A stretch of 64,000 nucleotides of DNA from Aquiflexum gelatinilyticum (GTDB taxonomy: Bacteria; Bacteroidota; Bacteroidia; Cytophagales; Cyclobacteriaceae), in NCBI RefSeq assembly GCF_024741135.1, contig NZ_JANSUY010000001.1, positions 806,001-870,000 on the forward strand, in the 5' to 3' direction. The notes under the pieces were generated by a model that ran no database searches, was not told where the DNA came from, and saw only the letters and a program-made list of their open reading frames with translations. Shown here piece after piece: positions 18,170 to 26,952 of the stretch (position 1 is its first letter; every line of letters starts with the position of its first letter). Made by a program: the position numbers and the translations under genes.

Positions 18170-18199
18170 CCCCGTCAATTATTTGACGGGGATTTTTTT
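18170..18199 (+). terminator. rho-independent terminator
   Basis: CCCCGTCAA (18170-18178) and TTGACGGGG (18183-18191) enclose a 4-nt loop, followed by an A and eight T. It ends the small exported protein gene. Confidence 0.92.
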
Positions 18200-18262
18200 T
18201 GAGCGGTTAGGAATGGGGTGCTTCATATCCTAATTTTAACCTGATCATCAACTTAATTAGAA

Positions 18263-20185
18263 ATGAAAAAGAACATATTCATGCTTGCTTTTGGGATGCT
18301 TGTTTTGACAGGCTTTTTGATGGCACAGGAGGTATCTCTGTCCCCTGAAAAAAAATGGCCTGAACAGGATAAAAAGTCAAAATCCTATACAATTTCCGGA
18401 GAAAGACATGGACAGTCTTTTTTTAAGAAATATGAGTTTCCGGAGGTACAATATATCCCGGGCGAAAAACTTACTTTCGATATCTATCACACTCCGGATG
18501 TAATGTATCATTGGTACAAATTATGGTCTGAAAAATATCCTGAAATTACAGAACTCTACGAAGTGGCTAAATCTTACGAAGGACGGCCAATTCTTCAAAT
18601 GACCATTACTAACAAAAAAACAGGAAAGCACACCGACAAACCAGCGGCATACTTTGAAGGAGGAAGGCATGGTGGGGAAGTGACCGCTAGTGAATCGGTT
18701 TTTTGGTTGACACAGTATCTTCTTGAGAATTATGGAAAAAACCCGGCAATCACGAAGCTCATAGATACAAAAACTGTTTATGTAAGGCCTCAAAATAACC
18801 CTGACGGGACCAATATGTATCTCTTTTCTGAGCAGAGAAACAGAAGTACTGTTCGTCCTCATGACACAGATCGCGATGGTCTGCTGGATGAAGATCCTGA
18901 AGAAGATCTAAACGGTGACGGTATTATCCATATGATGAGAAAAAAAGCTGTAACTGAGAAGGAAAAGGAACAGGCAAACTTAATCATTGACCCAAGGGAT
19001 CCAAAAGGGCGCCTAATGAAAAGGGTTTTTGAAGGCAAGGGTGAATACCTGATGTATACCGAAGGAATCGACAATGACGGAGATGGTAAATATAATGAAG
19101 ATGGTATTGGTGGATTGGACTTGCACAGAAATTATCCTGAAAATTGGAGACCTGACACGGGCGGTGATGAGACGGGGAGGGGATATACACAGTTTGGGGC
19201 AGGTGAATATCCATTAAGCGAAATAGAGACCCGCTCAACGGTACTTTGGTTGCTTTCTCATCCAAACATTTCTGTGGTCAATTCCTTGGATACGAGGGTT
19301 CCTATGCACCTTAGACCACCTTCCACCTCTTCAAGTGTAGAGTCTATGTTCCTCAAGGACAGGTTGATTTATGAATATTATGACAGCCTTGGAATGACCA
19401 TAACAGGGTATCCTTGGGCAGGTGATGTATACGAAACATATAGCACACGTGGCGGTACAAACCGACTCACAGGAGATCCTTTGAAGCCAACTCCTTTGTT
19501 TGGCCATGGACCTGACTTTGGTTACTTCTATTATGGTGCTGTCTGGTATGGTGATGAGTTGTGGAATAACGGGGCCATGAAAGATTATGACGGTGATGGA
19601 CAGCGGGATGACTATGACGGGATGAGATGGGATGATGAAGAAAACGGCTCCAAAGGTTTCAAGAATTGGGAAAAGTTCAACCATCCTCAGCTAGGCGAAG
19701 TTGAAATAGGGGGATCTCATCCTAAGTTTTTCAGCCAAAACGGACCTCCTTGGCAACTTGAAAGTTGGATCAAAAAGCAATCTCTTTTCAATCTTGCGAT
19801 GGCGATGGACCTTCCTCAGATTGAAATCAAAAATGTAAATATTTCAAAATCCGGAGATGTCTTTGAAATCAAAGTTTCCTGGACCAATTCAGGCAAACTT
19901 CCTGTGGCATTGGATCAGGCAAAAAGGGTCAAAATCGTACAGGAAGATAGGTTGTTGTTAGAGTTTGACAAAGAGCTTACAAAGGGTTTTGAAAATGCAA
20001 AAGTTCAGATAACGACCCCTGAACTTTATGAAAAAACAATTTATTCAGGATATACTGAGCCAGGAGAGACCAAAGAAGCAGTATTTAAAGTAAAAGTCAA
20101 CCAAAAAGAGCCTGTAAAAGGAAAGTTGAAACTGATGTCAACCAGAGGAGGATACCTTGAAAGAGAATTTACTTTAGGGAACTAA
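18263..20185 (+). CDS. secreted M14 zinc carboxypeptidase with calcium-binding-like loops
   Basis: The 640-residue protein has a signal peptide (1-21, ending MAQ) and an M14 carboxypeptidase domain. The zinc motif HxxE is at His136 and Glu139 in GGRHGGEVTASE, followed by RPQNNPDG near residue 175 and DLHRNYPEN at 286. Two Asp-rich inserts, near residues 201-220 and 269-280, read like EF-hand or dockerin loops (DxDxDG), and a third such stretch lies near 445-460. A beta-rich C-terminal domain follows from about residue 520. It would remove C-terminal residues from peptides in the periplasm or outside. It is a single gene with its own terminator. Confidence 0.88.
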   Translation: MKKNIFMLAFGMLVLTGFLMAQEVSLSPEKKWPEQDKKSKSYTISGERHGQSFFKKYEFPEVQYIPGEKLTFDIYHTPDVMYHWYKLWSEKYPEITELYEVAKSYEGRPILQMTITNKKTGKHTDKPAAYFEGGRHGGEVTASESVFWLTQYLLENYGKNPAITKLIDTKTVYVRPQNNPDGTNMYLFSEQRNRSTVRPHDTDRDGLLDEDPEEDLNGDGIIHMMRKKAVTEKEKEQANLIIDPRDPKGRLMKRVFEGKGEYLMYTEGIDNDGDGKYNEDGIGGLDLHRNYPENWRPDTGGDETGRGYTQFGAGEYPLSEIETRSTVLWLLSHPNISVVNSLDTRVPMHLRPPSTSSSVESMFLKDRLIYEYYDSLGMTITGYPWAGDVYETYSTRGGTNRLTGDPLKPTPLFGHGPDFGYFYYGAVWYGDELWNNGAMKDYDGDGQRDDYDGMRWDDEENGSKGFKNWEKFNHPQLGEVEIGGSHPKFFSQNGPPWQLESWIKKQSLFNLAMAMDLPQIEIKNVNISKSGDVFEIKVSWTNSGKLPVALDQAKRVKIVQEDRLLLEFDKELTKGFENAKVQITTPELYEKTIYSGYTEPGETKEAVFKVKVNQKEPVKGKLKLMSTRGGYLEREFTLGN

Positions 20186-20211
20186 CAGTTAGTTTAATTA
20201 GAGTTTAAATT

Positions 20212-20275
20212 GCCACAAATCACGAGTGAATTAGAGGTTTTCTCTGCTTCATTATCTGATTTGTGGCTTTTTTTA
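20212..20275 (+). terminator. long-stem terminator after the M14 gene
   Basis: GCCACAAATCA (20212-20222) pairs exactly with TGATTTGTGGC (20257-20267). Further pairing inside (AGAG/CTCT, GAA/TTC) makes a long hairpin, and seven T follow. Confidence 0.85.
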
Positions 20276-20360
20276 TAACATCAGTATTCCATTGGAATAA
20301 AACTTAAGTAATCCTTTCTTGTTCTTTCTTTTATTTGAATCAAATCAAATTTCGATTATA

Positions 20361-23192
20361 ATGAAAAACCTTATCAAATTTCACTTCACCATACTTCTTT
20401 GCTGCATCTCAGCTTTTGCTTTAGCTCAGGAAAAAAGAGCTCTTAACCATCAGGATTATGATAGATGGGAATCAGTTTCTTCTGAAAAGATCTCCAAATC
20501 TGGCAAATGGATAGGTTATACTGTTAATCCTCAAGATGGTGATGGCAGGCTGGAAATCGTATCCCACCAAAATCAGGATCAAAGATTCATAGTTCCAAGA
20601 GGCAGCCAGTGGGTTTTTTCTAATAATAGCCAATTTGCCATAGGCAAAATCAACCCACAAGCGGATACGGTACGTTTTCTCAAGTTGAAGAAGAAAAAAT
20701 CAGATGAATTGCCTAAGGACAGTGTTTTTATTATGAACCTGGCAAGTGGGGAATTAGATAAACTAGCTCGGGTTAAATCATTCGCTATTCCTTCGAAGAA
20801 AGGAAATTGGGTAGCTGTCCACTTTGAAAAGGATTTGCCAAAAAAAGCAGAAAAGAAAGAGACAGGCGATACCACAAAAGTAGATGGGCCAAAACCCGAA
20901 AAGCCTAAGAAAACTGATGGCACAAAATTATTGGTAAAAGATCTTGACGGAAGTCAATCTTATGAATTTGACCGGATTAAATCTTACGGTTTCTCTGAAA
21001 ACGGTGATTATCTATTCTATACAAAAGCCCAAGAAGATACCCTGAAAAATGCAGGGATTTTCTTGCTGGAATTAAAAACCGGCGTTTCTAAATTAATAGA
21101 TGAAGGAAAAACAGAATATGTTTCTACGGTTTTTTCCCCCGAAAACAAGTACTTGGCATTTTTGACAACTGAGGATTCCGCCAAATCCAAAAAGCCATAT
21201 TACGACCTTTATCTTTTTGATATTGTCAAGGAAAAGAATCAGAAAATTGCATCAAAAGGAATGACCGGGATCAATGGAATGGTAAGTAAAAATGGCCGAT
21301 TGTTCTTTTCAAGTGATGAAAAACGATTGTTTTTTGGTAGTGCACCGGATTACCTAGCTTTTGAATATGAAGATGACATTACCATTTTGGATGAGGATAG
21401 AGTCAGTTTGGATATATGGGGATGGCAAGACAACGAGATTCAGCCAATGCAGTTGAAGAATAAAGACAGAGATCAGAACAAATCTTTTCTCACTATTTAT
21501 AACATTAAATCCAAGTCTATCACAGCGGTTGGGGATGAATCCGTTTCTCAGTTTGCTATTGATAAAAAAGTTAAAAATCAATTTGCACTCGGTTTTGACG
21601 ATAACCCATACCGAAGAAATTACAGTTGGGACATCCAGATAGGAAGTGATTTGTATTTGGTGGATTTGACGACAGGATCCAAAAGTCTCATTAAAAAAGA
21701 TGTACCCGGAAATCCAAGGCTTTCTCCTGAGGGTAAATATGCCTATTGGTATGATGAGCGGGACAGTTCTTGGGTGGCATACGATATCAAATTAAAATCT
21801 TTCAGTAACCTGACGCAAACCATTGAAAGCAATTTTTATGATGAACTCCATGATTCCCCGTCTTTGCCTTCCAGCAATGGTGCGGCGGGATGGGTCAAAG
21901 GCGATTTGGCTTTTTTGGTATATGACAGATATGATATTTGGAAAATTGATCCAACAGGCAAGTCGGCCCCCATCAATTTGACAAAAGGTGAGGGAAAAAA
22001 GCAAAAGATTATTTTCAGAAGAGAACAGGTTGACAATGAGGAAGAAAGCATTGATCCCACAAAGCCTCTGATATTATCTGCTTTTCATGAAATAAACAAA
22101 AAGAACGGTTTTTTTAAAGGAGATATCAACGGAACAAATTCTCCACAATCGATCATTTTCTCAGACCATAGGTATTCAGGTCTGACCAAGGCAGAGGAAA
22201 CAGACAATATTATCATCAGGAGATCTACGTTCAGGGAATATCCGGATATCTATGCTTCTGATTTGAACTTGACCTCTTTGAATCGTGTCTCGAATGCCAA
22301 CCCTCAACAAAGCCAAGTTAAGTGGGGATCGGTAGAATTGGTCAATTACCTCGCAAATGATGGTGTTCCGCTTCAAGGCCTCCTATTCAAACCGGAAAAT
22401 TTTGATCCGAATAAAAAGTATCCCATGTTGGTTTATTTCTATGAAAGGAATTCTGACGGATTGCACTCCTACAGAGCCCCTGCTCCAAGTGCATCGACCA
22501 TCAACATCCCTTATTTTGTGAGTAATGATTACTTGGTTTTTGTACCGGATATCAAGTATGACTTGGGCTTACCGGGACCAAGCGCTTATAATTGCATCAT
22601 TCCGGGCGTTCAGGCTTTGGTATCAAGGGGATTCGTGGATGCCTCAAATATGGCCATTCAAGGCCAATCTTGGGGAGGTTACCAAGTCGCCTATTTAATT
22701 ACCAGGACCAATATGTTCAAAGCCGCAGGCGCGGGAGCACCTGTTGTGAACATGACTTCGGCTTATGGTGGCATCAGGTGGGGTACCGGAATGAGCAGGA
22801 TGTTTCAATACGAGCAAACCCAATCCAGAATAGGTGGGACCCTTTGGGATAAACCACTTTATTACATTGAAAATTCTCCTTTATTTACTATGGATAGGGT
22901 AAATACACCTGTTCTTATCATGCATAATGATGAAGATGGATCAGTTCCATGGTACCAAGGTATAGAAATGTTTATGGCTTTGAAAAGATTGAATAAGCCT
23001 GCTTGGCTACTCCAATACAACGGCGAAGATCATAACCTCAGATTGAGAAAAAACAGAAAAGACCTTTCCATCCGTATGGCCCAATTCTTTGATTATTATT
23101 TAAAGGGAGCCCCGGCACCGCTTTGGATGACTGAAGGGCTTCCAGCAGTAGAAAAGGGTAGAACCTTAAAATATGAGCTTTCAGGAAACTAG
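20361..23192 (+). CDS. secreted S9 family prolyl oligopeptidase-type peptidase
   Basis: A 943-residue serine peptidase of the prolyl oligopeptidase/dipeptidyl peptidase superfamily. A signal peptide of about 23 residues (ending ALAQ) precedes a long beta-propeller-like region, and the catalytic alpha/beta hydrolase domain covers about residues 680-915. The triad is Ser770 in GQSWGGYQ, Asp859 in HNDEDGSVPW and His891 in GEDHNL. The frame could open at a TTG 14 codons earlier, but the ATG at 20361 begins the signal peptide. A lysine/proline-rich insert lies near residues 160-185. It is flanked by terminators on both sides, so it is monocistronic. Confidence 0.92.
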   Translation: MKNLIKFHFTILLCCISAFALAQEKRALNHQDYDRWESVSSEKISKSGKWIGYTVNPQDGDGRLEIVSHQNQDQRFIVPRGSQWVFSNNSQFAIGKINPQADTVRFLKLKKKKSDELPKDSVFIMNLASGELDKLARVKSFAIPSKKGNWVAVHFEKDLPKKAEKKETGDTTKVDGPKPEKPKKTDGTKLLVKDLDGSQSYEFDRIKSYGFSENGDYLFYTKAQEDTLKNAGIFLLELKTGVSKLIDEGKTEYVSTVFSPENKYLAFLTTEDSAKSKKPYYDLYLFDIVKEKNQKIASKGMTGINGMVSKNGRLFFSSDEKRLFFGSAPDYLAFEYEDDITILDEDRVSLDIWGWQDNEIQPMQLKNKDRDQNKSFLTIYNIKSKSITAVGDESVSQFAIDKKVKNQFALGFDDNPYRRNYSWDIQIGSDLYLVDLTTGSKSLIKKDVPGNPRLSPEGKYAYWYDERDSSWVAYDIKLKSFSNLTQTIESNFYDELHDSPSLPSSNGAAGWVKGDLAFLVYDRYDIWKIDPTGKSAPINLTKGEGKKQKIIFRREQVDNEEESIDPTKPLILSAFHEINKKNGFFKGDINGTNSPQSIIFSDHRYSGLTKAEETDNIIIRRSTFREYPDIYASDLNLTSLNRVSNANPQQSQVKWGSVELVNYLANDGVPLQGLLFKPENFDPNKKYPMLVYFYERNSDGLHSYRAPAPSASTINIPYFVSNDYLVFVPDIKYDLGLPGPSAYNCIIPGVQALVSRGFVDASNMAIQGQSWGGYQVAYLITRTNMFKAAGAGAPVVNMTSAYGGIRWGTGMSRMFQYEQTQSRIGGTLWDKPLYYIENSPLFTMDRVNTPVLIMHNDEDGSVPWYQGIEMFMALKRLNKPAWLLQYNGEDHNLRLRKNRKDLSIRMAQFFDYYLKGAPAPLWMTEGLPAVEKGRTLKYELSGN

Positions 23193-23215
23193 AATGTTGC
23201 CTACTCCTGATATCG

Positions 23216-23252
23216 AAAAAGCCATTGGATAAATTTCCAATGGCTTTTTTTT
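23216..23252. terminator. bidirectional terminator between convergent genes
   Basis: GCCATTGGA (23221-23229) and TCCAATGGC (23236-23244) form the stem, flanked by five A on the left and eight T on the right. It can end both the S9 peptidase gene and the convergent beta-barrel gene. Confidence 0.9.
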
Positions 23253-23267
23253 GGTAAAATGATTCAT

Positions 23268-23987
23268 TTATCTATTGATGTATCTTCTGACAATGAATTG
23301 AAAATTGACCATTACATCAGGATAGATTAATTTGTTTTGCATGTTGTTTCCATCCACATTTGAGTTTGTAAGGAACATTGATGAGACCTCAAGACCCAAA
23401 TCCCATTCATATTCAAAATTGGAAATAAAACCAAATTTCAATGGCACATAAGCTGCCACGGTGTTTTGGGTGCTTCTTTCTACAAATCCCTGAACATACA
23501 TTCCGTTTTCAAGAACTCCATCTCGCATTACTCTTTGGGCTCTTTCTGAATACATTGCACCAAGACCCAATCCAAAATAAAAATTAACCGGCTCACCCAC
23601 TCCGCCTGAAGTATTGGGGTTGAAATAATAAACCGGCATCACATCTAGAAAATATCCCACACCTTTGAAGTAATACGCTTGACCATTATCTCCCCATTGG
23701 ATAATGATTGGATTGTTTAAAGGTCTAAATTCACCGCTATTTAACATTTGCGCACCGGCAGTGGCCCTGAGATCAAATCGTTCAGAAAGTTCTTTGCTGT
23801 AAGATAAAGAAAATGTCGGCTCCAATTTGAATTCCATGTATTTGTAAATTCCTGCGTTTTCGGCATAAATCATTCCCCAACCAAATCCGCCTGTGATATT
23901 GTCACGCGAGCCTTGGGCACTTAACAACCCAATAAAAGAAAAACTTAAAATAAGAGTAAAAAGAATTCTTGGCATAAATAACCTCAT
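23268..23987 (-). CDS. predicted outer membrane beta-barrel protein
   Basis: About 239 residues from the chosen start. A signal peptide ends at LLSAQG, and the rest is rich in alternating aromatic/polar strands of the kind seen in Bacteroidota outer-membrane barrel proteins (WGMIYAENAGIYKYMEFKLEP, FKGVGYFLDVMPVYYFNP, YFGLGLGAMYSERA in parts), ending with an aromatic-containing strand. The frame extends upstream to 24119, but that extension is not protein-like. Either ATG 23987 or ATG 23975 starts a good signal peptide, and a promoter-like element at 24002-24033 supports a start in this zone. The ligand or role is unknown. Confidence 0.7.
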   Translation of the reverse strand: MRLFMPRILFTLILSFSFIGLLSAQGSRDNITGGFGWGMIYAENAGIYKYMEFKLEPTFSLSYSKELSERFDLRATAGAQMLNSGEFRPLNNPIIIQWGDNGQAYYFKGVGYFLDVMPVYYFNPNTSGGVGEPVNFYFGLGLGAMYSERAQRVMRDGVLENGMYVQGFVERSTQNTVAAYVPLKFGFISNFEYEWDLGLEVSSMFLTNSNVDGNNMQNKLIYPDVMVNFQFIVRRYINR

Positions 23988-24001
23988 GTTGATTTTGACC
24001 A

Positions 24002-24033
24002 CGAATATACAAGATTTGAATTTCATAATCCAA
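24002..24033 (-). promoter_or_regulatory. promoter-like element of the beta-barrel gene
   Basis: On the minus strand TTG (24031-24033), 21 bases and TATATTCG (24002-24009) resemble the Bacteroidota TTG/TAnnTTTG pattern with one mismatch. It would leave a leader of only 10-20 nt. Confidence 0.45.
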
Positions 24034-24176
24034 AGTAGTTCGCTAAGGCTAGGTTTATCAATGTAAACCCCTGAGTGAAAATTCGAATTAACATACAAAA
24101 GTGTTTTTCTGAAATACAAAAAAATACTTTTTTAAAAATTCACAAAAACACCCCAACTGCTTCATATTTAATTGAT

Positions 24177-24992
24177 TTACTTCGGTAATTCCTGTTTTTC
24201 TAGTGTGAATCGTGCCAATGGTGCCATTTTGGCTTTTTGAATTGACAATGTACTGTCTCCAACACTATAATTGTCTACCATTCTCAAAACTTCCAAAAAT
24301 TCCTTTTCAACCTGCATATCCAGGCAAGCCATCATGGTTGAGGCTGTATTTCCGAAGGCAATCTTGTTGCCTTCCAAAAGTTCATAAGGACCAAAGAAAT
24401 TGTTACAGGATCCGTTGCCATTGAATGATGCAGTTTCCATTTCAAATAATATAAAAGCTTCTTTTAAACCTTGTCCTTTTGTTACCGGAACTCCCCTTAC
24501 CTCTTCCAAAACCCATTTTTTATCCTCAAGCCTAGGGTCAGTCAGATTTTTTAAAAGGCGGTATTTATCTTCCAAATCGCCGGTAATTCTATTTCCTTGT
24601 TTATCCAAATGGTACAATGCATTTTCACCTACAAGATACAATTGGCTGTCTCCTTCTTCAGGCTGTAGTGAAACTTTCGAACCATTTTCATTCCACTTAA
24701 ATGCTCCTTCGTCTGAAAAAACCCCATTTTCTTTTCCAAGATAATTTAGGGATCTCCTAAAAGTATCATCCGATTTCAGAATGATAGTCGTTTCTATTCC
24801 TTCGCAATCTGCACAGGGCAAAGTTCCTTTATACACGCCTTTCCAATCGAGGCTTGTTTGACTGTTGTCACCTAATGGAATCGAAGAAGATATTTCCACG
24901 GATTCTCCCTGCTCGATTGATTTTTCTGAACTACAGGAAATGGAAGATGCTATGAATATGGCCATCGAAAGTAAAATCAATACTTTTTTCAT
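24177..24992 (-). CDS. lipoprotein with an NlpE-like and a META (HslJ-like) domain
   Basis: A lipoprotein of about 271 residues. The signal peptide ends in SSISCSS, giving a lipid-anchored cysteine near residue 20. Residues 50-140 match the NlpE N-terminal domain pattern, including the LPCADCEGI motif with its CxxC. Residues 155-270 are a META/DUF306 domain (WVLEEVRGVP, then FNGNGSCNNFFGPYEL, then MMACLD). NlpE senses surface and copper stress in enterobacteria, and HslJ is heat-induced. In Bacteroidota the fusion occurs but its role is not defined. I chose the ATG at 24992, which starts the signal peptide, over the longer frame. It lies 42 bp behind fhs on the same strand. Confidence 0.82.
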   Translation of the reverse strand: MKKVLILLSMAIFIASSISCSSEKSIEQGESVEISSSIPLGDNSQTSLDWKGVYKGTLPCADCEGIETTIILKSDDTFRRSLNYLGKENGVFSDEGAFKWNENGSKVSLQPEEGDSQLYLVGENALYHLDKQGNRITGDLEDKYRLLKNLTDPRLEDKKWVLEEVRGVPVTKGQGLKEAFILFEMETASFNGNGSCNNFFGPYELLEGNKIAFGNTASTMMACLDMQVEKEFLEVLRMVDNYSVGDSTLSIQKAKMAPLARFTLEKQELPK

Positions 24993-25034
24993 AATAGTTG
25001 ATTTTTTGTGTTTAAATTTTCCAAAATGCAAAGT

Positions 25035-26714
25035 TTAAAACAAACCTGTAATATTTCCATCTGCGTCAATATCAATACTTTCTGCGGCAGGTTTGGAAGG
25101 AAGACCCGGCATCCTCATGATCGTTCCGGCGATCGGAATGATAAAACCGGCACCCGCCGCAATGTCGAATTCTCTTATTTTTATGGTAAACCCCGAAGGC
25201 CGGTTGGTGAGTTTAGGATCATCAGATAGGGAATATTGAGTTTTGGCGATACAAACTGCAAGCTTATCCAATCCTATTTTTTTGAAAAGCTTGATTTGCT
25301 GTTTTGCTTTTACGCTATATTCAACCTCCGCAGCGCCATAGATTTTTCTTGCTATGATTTCTATTTTTTGCTCTATGCTCCATTCAAATCGGTAAAGAGG
25401 AGTGAAGTTACTTTTTCCTGATTCTGCAGCTTCTTTTACGGCCAATGCAAGATCTGTTGCACCTTCTCCGCCTTTTTCCCAAGCTTCACAGAGAGCAACT
25501 TTTACACCTAATTTTTCACATCGGTCAATAACCACCTGGATTTCTTCTACTGAATCAGTTGCAAATTTGTTAATCGCCACCACAGGGATAAGCATAAAAT
25601 GCCTCATGTTTTCAATGTGCTTTTCGAGGTTAGGGAGACCAAAAGCAACTGCATCAGCATTCGGGATTTTCAGATCTGGGAAAGGGATGCCCGAATGGCT
25701 TTTTAAGGCCCTGATCGTTGCCACAATTACTACAGCATCGGGTTTAAGGTTTCCGTATTGGCATTTCAGATCAAGGAATTTCTCACCTCCAAGATCCGAG
25801 GCAAAACCGGCTTCGGTCACGACATAGTCCGCCAGAGAAAGCCCCATTTTAGTCGCAATGATCGAATTAGAACCTTGGGCTATATTTGCAAATGGTCCGC
25901 CATGAATAATTGCAGGATTGCCTTCGATGGTTTGGACAAGATTTGGCATGATGGTATGCTTCATCAATGCAGTCATAGCACCCTGTGCATTGAGTTGATA
26001 GGCCCGAACCGGTTCATCGTCATAAGTATAACCTATGATGATATTTCCAAGTTTCTGTTTTAAGTCCATCAGGTCATTGGAAAGACATAAAGCAGCCATA
26101 ACTTCCGAAGCAGCGGTGATGTCAAAACCCGACTCTCTTGGAATTCCTTGTGCTGATCCTCCAAGTCCAATCACAATGTCCCGCAGGGCACGCTCATTCA
26201 TGTCCATTACCCTTTTCCAGATTATCTTTCTAGGATCAATGTTCAGGGTGTTTTTTTGATTGTGGATATGGTTGTCCACCAGAGCTGACAAAAGATTATG
26301 TGCTTTTTCGACAGCAGCAAAATCACCTGTAAAGTGGAGGTTGATGGATTCCATAGGCAGCACTTGGGCATAACCGCCACCTGCGGCTCCACCTTTCATC
26401 CCAAAGACAGGCCCTAAAGAGGGTTCGCGGAGTACGACTGCTGTTTTTACACCGATTTTGTTGAGTCCTTCTGCCAACCCTATACTTGCGGTAGTTTTGC
26501 CTTCCCCGGCCAAAGTAGGGGTAATGGCAGTGACAAGGATCAGTTTCTTTCCTTTGATTTTGGATTCATCGATTAGCCTGAGAGGAAGTTTGGCTACATA
26601 TTTCCCATAGGGGCGAAGGTCATCTTCTTGGATACCAAGCTTGGCAGCAATTTTGGAAATCGGTTGCATTTTGGATGCATGGGCAATTTCAAGGTCGGAT
26701 TTGGTCATCATCAT
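25035..26714 (-). CDS. fhs: formate--tetrahydrofolate ligase
   Basis: A 559-residue enzyme that uses ATP to join formate to tetrahydrofolate, giving 10-formyl-THF for one-carbon metabolism. The P-loop-like block TPTLAGEGKTT is near residue 67, and REPSLGPVFGMKGGAAGGG near residue 97 is diagnostic. Further conserved blocks are GGPFANIAQGSNS, VTEAGFASDLGGEKF and the C-terminal MPGLPSKPAAE. Length is normal. Any of three adjacent ATG codons could be the start. A terminator of the upstream gene lies about 170 bp before it. Confidence 0.97.
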   Translation of the reverse strand: MMMTKSDLEIAHASKMQPISKIAAKLGIQEDDLRPYGKYVAKLPLRLIDESKIKGKKLILVTAITPTLAGEGKTTASIGLAEGLNKIGVKTAVVLREPSLGPVFGMKGGAAGGGYAQVLPMESINLHFTGDFAAVEKAHNLLSALVDNHIHNQKNTLNIDPRKIIWKRVMDMNERALRDIVIGLGGSAQGIPRESGFDITAASEVMAALCLSNDLMDLKQKLGNIIIGYTYDDEPVRAYQLNAQGAMTALMKHTIMPNLVQTIEGNPAIIHGGPFANIAQGSNSIIATKMGLSLADYVVTEAGFASDLGGEKFLDLKCQYGNLKPDAVVIVATIRALKSHSGIPFPDLKIPNADAVAFGLPNLEKHIENMRHFMLIPVVAINKFATDSVEEIQVVIDRCEKLGVKVALCEAWEKGGEGATDLALAVKEAAESGKSNFTPLYRFEWSIEQKIEIIARKIYGAAEVEYSVKAKQQIKLFKKIGLDKLAVCIAKTQYSLSDDPKLTNRPSGFTIKIREFDIAAGAGFIIPIAGTIMRMPGLPSKPAAESIDIDADGNITGLF

Positions 26715-26886
26715 TCTCTTTTTGGTATAATTTGGGTTTTAGCAGATTCAAAATTTTCGAAACATTTTATTATTTAATTATGGCTTGATTTATTCCGAAT
26801 TTTTGAAAATTGGATTTGCTTATTTAGGGCTAAAATAGTGATTTTCGGTTAAGGAGCTTGAGAATGGGCTGTAAAAACAATGAATA

Positions 26887-26925
26887 AAAAAAGTCTCTGA
26901 ACAATTTTTATTCAGAGACTTTTTT
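26887..26925. terminator. strong bidirectional terminator
   Basis: AAAAAAGTCTCTGA (26887-26900) pairs with TCAGAGACTTTTTT (26912-26925) around an 11-nt loop. It sits 28 bases behind the BNR-repeat gene on the minus strand. The region 26715-26952 otherwise holds no gene. Confidence 0.9.
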
Positions 26926-26952
26926 CAAAAATCGGTATGATATTTCGGAAAG

